DNA of 64,000 nucleotides. It comes from Acidipila sp. (GTDB taxonomy: Bacteria > Acidobacteriota > Terriglobia > Acidiferrales > UBA7541). The position numbers and the translations under genes are program-made. Below, piece after piece: positions 62,399-64,000 of this stretch; the first letter of the stretch is position 1, and each line of letters starts with the position of its first letter. The notes beneath the pieces were generated by a model. That model was not told the DNA's origin and ran no database searches. It saw only the letters and a list, made by a program, of their open reading frames with translations. The stretch lies in contig JAAFGT010000012.1 in assembly GCA_010365215.1 (NCBI GenBank), positions 1 to 64,000 on the forward strand. Reading direction: 5' to 3'.

Positions 62399-64000
62399 GT
62401 GCCAGACGACAAAAAAGCAACCGGCCCAAAACAGCCCAGCGCCGTGACCGAGCCGCGGACCAACCCGCCATCGGTTCGCCTCTCCGCGCCGCAGGAAGAA
62501 ATCGACCTGCTGCTTCGTGCCGAGCTCGCCGATCCCTTTCACCTGCTGGGTCCCCACGCCATCGAGATCAACGGCAAGAAGCAGCTTTCGATTCGCGCCT
62601 TCCGGCCCGGTGCCGAAAGCGTCGGGATCGTCCTGGAGGCCACCGCCGGGAGCTCCCTCCCGCGGGAGTTCCCGATGATTCGCGCGCACGCCGCGGGATT
62701 TTTTGAAGCCGTGCTTCCCTTCTCCTCGCTTCCGCAGGGTTACCGCCTGGCCATCGCTTATCCCGGCGGAGTCACTGAAAAGATTTACGACCCCTACAGT
62801 TTCGCTCCGCTGCTCACGGATTTTGATCTGCACCTCATCGGCGAAGGCACGCACCATCTCGAATACGAAAAACTCGGAGCACATCTCCACGTCATTAATG
62901 GCGTTCACGGGGTGCAGTTCGGCGTCTGGGCTCCCAACGCCCTGCGCGTCAGCATCGTTGGTGACTTCAACCACTGGGACGGCCGCGTTCATCCCATGCG
63001 CGCGCGCGGCTCCACCGGCGTCTGGGAGCTGTTCCTGCCGGGCGTTGGCGCAGGAATGATCTACAAATACGAAATCCGTTCGCGGCTGCGGGAGATTCCT
63101 TTCCTCAAGGCCGACCCGTACGGATTTTCCTCCGAGCTGCGGCCCAAAACCGGCTCCGTGGTCTTCGACATCGATCGCTACACCTGGCGCGACAAAAAGT
63201 GGATGGCGGACCGCGCCACGCGCAACTGGCTGGAAGCGCCGATTTCCATTTACGAGATACACCTCGGTTCCTGGCGCCATTCGCGCAGCGAGACCGGACG
63301 CTTCCCCACCTACCGTGAAATCGCCGACGAGCTGATTCCTTACATCCTGGAGCTGGGCTACACCCACGTCGAACTGCTGCCGATCATGGAGCATCCCTAC
63401 GACGCCTCGTGGGGATATCAGACCGTCGGCTACTTCGCCGCCACCAGCCGCTACGGCTCGCCATCCGATCTGATGGAGTTCATCGACCGCATGCACCAGG
63501 CCGGCATCGGCGTCATTCTCGATTGGACCCCTGCGCATTTTCCGCGCGACGCTCACGGGCTCGCCGAATTCGACGGCTCGCATCTCTACGAGCACGAAGA
63601 TCCCCGGCGCGGCGCCCATCCCGACTGGGGAACACTGGTTTTCAACTACGGGCGCATCGAGGTGCAGAATTTTCTTCTCGCCAATGCGCTTTTCTGGCTG
63701 GACAAGTACCACCTCGACGGTTTGCGCGTGGATGCCGTCGCCTCCATGCTCTATCTCGATTATTCGCGCAAGCAGGGCGAATGGGTGCCCAACGAATTTG
63801 GCGGAAACGAAAATCTCCCGGCGGTGGCATTTCTAAAGAGGCTGAATGAAGTGATTCATGGCCGACACGCTGGCGTGCTGACCATCGCAGAAGAGTCCAC
63901 CTCCTGGCCCGGCGTCTCCCGCCCCACCTATCTCGGCGGCCTGGGCTTCAGCCTGAAATGGAACATGGGCTGGATGAACGACACGCTCAATTATTTCAAG
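62399..64000 (+). CDS. glgB: 1,4-alpha-glucan branching enzyme, 5' part
   Basis: The frame runs off the right edge, with 534 residues visible of about 730 expected. The N-terminal CBM48 region (FHLLGPH; VWAPNALRVSIVGDFNHWDG) leads to the GH13 barrel: HVELLPIMEHPYDASWGYQ, DWTPAHFP, GLRVDAVASMLY (nucleophile Asp) and TIAEESTSWP (acid Glu). It makes alpha-1,6 branches in glycogen. The GTG at 62399 starts the frame after a loosely placed GGGAGAA. The next in-frame GTG is 62444. No other glg gene is seen in the window. Confidence 0.93.
   Translation, partial: MPDDKKATGPKQPSAVTEPRTNPPSVRLSAPQEEIDLLLRAELADPFHLLGPHAIEINGKKQLSIRAFRPGAESVGIVLEATAGSSLPREFPMIRAHAAGFFEAVLPFSSLPQGYRLAIAYPGGVTEKIYDPYSFAPLLTDFDLHLIGEGTHHLEYEKLGAHLHVINGVHGVQFGVWAPNALRVSIVGDFNHWDGRVHPMRARGSTGVWELFLPGVGAGMIYKYEIRSRLREIPFLKADPYGFSSELRPKTGSVVFDIDRYTWRDKKWMADRATRNWLEAPISIYEIHLGSWRHSRSETGRFPTYREIADELIPYILELGYTHVELLPIMEHPYDASWGYQTVGYFAATSRYGSPSDLMEFIDRMHQAGIGVILDWTPAHFPRDAHGLAEFDGSHLYEHEDPRRGAHPDWGTLVFNYGRIEVQNFLLANALFWLDKYHLDGLRVDAVASMLYLDYSRKQGEWVPNEFGGNENLPAVAFLKRLNEVIHGRHAGVLTIAEESTSWPGVSRPTYLGGLGFSLKWNMGWMNDTLNYFK

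Overview
The window looks like a high-GC chromosomal segment from an Acidobacteriota soil bacterium, probably near Solibacter/Bryobacter or related Terriglobia. This is inferred from family content. Three very large Oar-type TonB-dependent receptors carry N-terminal carboxypeptidase-regulatory-like domains. There is a BlaI/M56 pair beside one of them, TPR proteins with signal peptides, a DUF4097-type protein, exported DinB and beta-lactamase-type hydrolases, and LLM-class flavin oxidoreductases. I see no phage, insertion sequence, CRISPR array, rRNA or tRNA. GTG and TTG starts and 4-bp stop/start overlaps are common.

Layout. 1-6.5 kb: end of a Ser/Gly-rich protein, an exported TPR/aspartic-protease protein, an FAH-family hydrolase overlapping a homocitrate-synthase-like gene, a VOC protein and an unusual tryptophan-dioxygenase-like protein. 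6.5-17.7 kb: one tight ten-gene minus-strand unit. It encodes a molybdenum hydroxylase (FAD, 2Fe-2S, CoxG-like and Mo subunits), two ketopantoate-reductase-like proteins, two M24 proteins, one M20 protein and an LLM flavoprotein. A MocA-like molybdenum-cofactor nucleotidyltransferase is divergent from it. 18.6-21.4 kb: a second LLM flavoprotein with two proteins that together carry three copies of a membrane module with an HxH motif. 21.6-31.7 kb: two TonB receptors around a TPR protein and a BlaI/M56 regulatory pair. 31.7-44.6 kb: a minus-strand run of TonB receptor, class III aminotransferase, APC permease, aminobutyraldehyde-type dehydrogenase, GABA-type aminotransferase, methylmalonate-semialdehyde-type dehydrogenase and MFS exporter. 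44.8-52.9 kb: a MerR-XRE-cupin fusion regulator, an amidohydrolase, a complete polyamine-type ABC transporter (PotD, A, B, C order) and a Tat-exported FAD amine oxidase. 52.9-64 kb: a TPR protein, a LuxR-type regulator, the agmatine-to-putrescine pair (N-carbamoylputrescine amidase and agmatine deiminase), gamma-glutamyltranspeptidase, three exported proteins, a membrane-protein fragment and the start of glgB.

How it fits together. From 31.7 to about 56.8 kb the genes read as a polyamine and omega-amino-acid programme. Agmatine is converted to putrescine, polyamines are taken up and oxidised, aminobutyraldehyde is oxidised to GABA, GABA is transaminated, and a CoA-acylating semialdehyde dehydrogenase completes the route. 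The fusion regulator sits between the two divergent arms, and overlapping promoters share an inverted repeat there. The substrate of the molybdenum-hydroxylase operon cannot be read from the sequence. Several of its hydrolase-fold proteins appear to have lost metal ligands, which makes it the best candidate for an undescribed pathway.

Other notable features: a 26-bp tandem duplication that makes two nine-codon mini-ORFs chained by ATGA overlaps between two operon genes; an agmatine deiminase whose only plausible start is CTG in a CTGA overlap; a candidate bistable RNA; and eight short-period tandem duplications, most at gene junctions. Start positions are my choice from reading frames, Shine-Dalgarno-like sequences and conserved N-termini. 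All functions are assigned by motif recognition without database searches.
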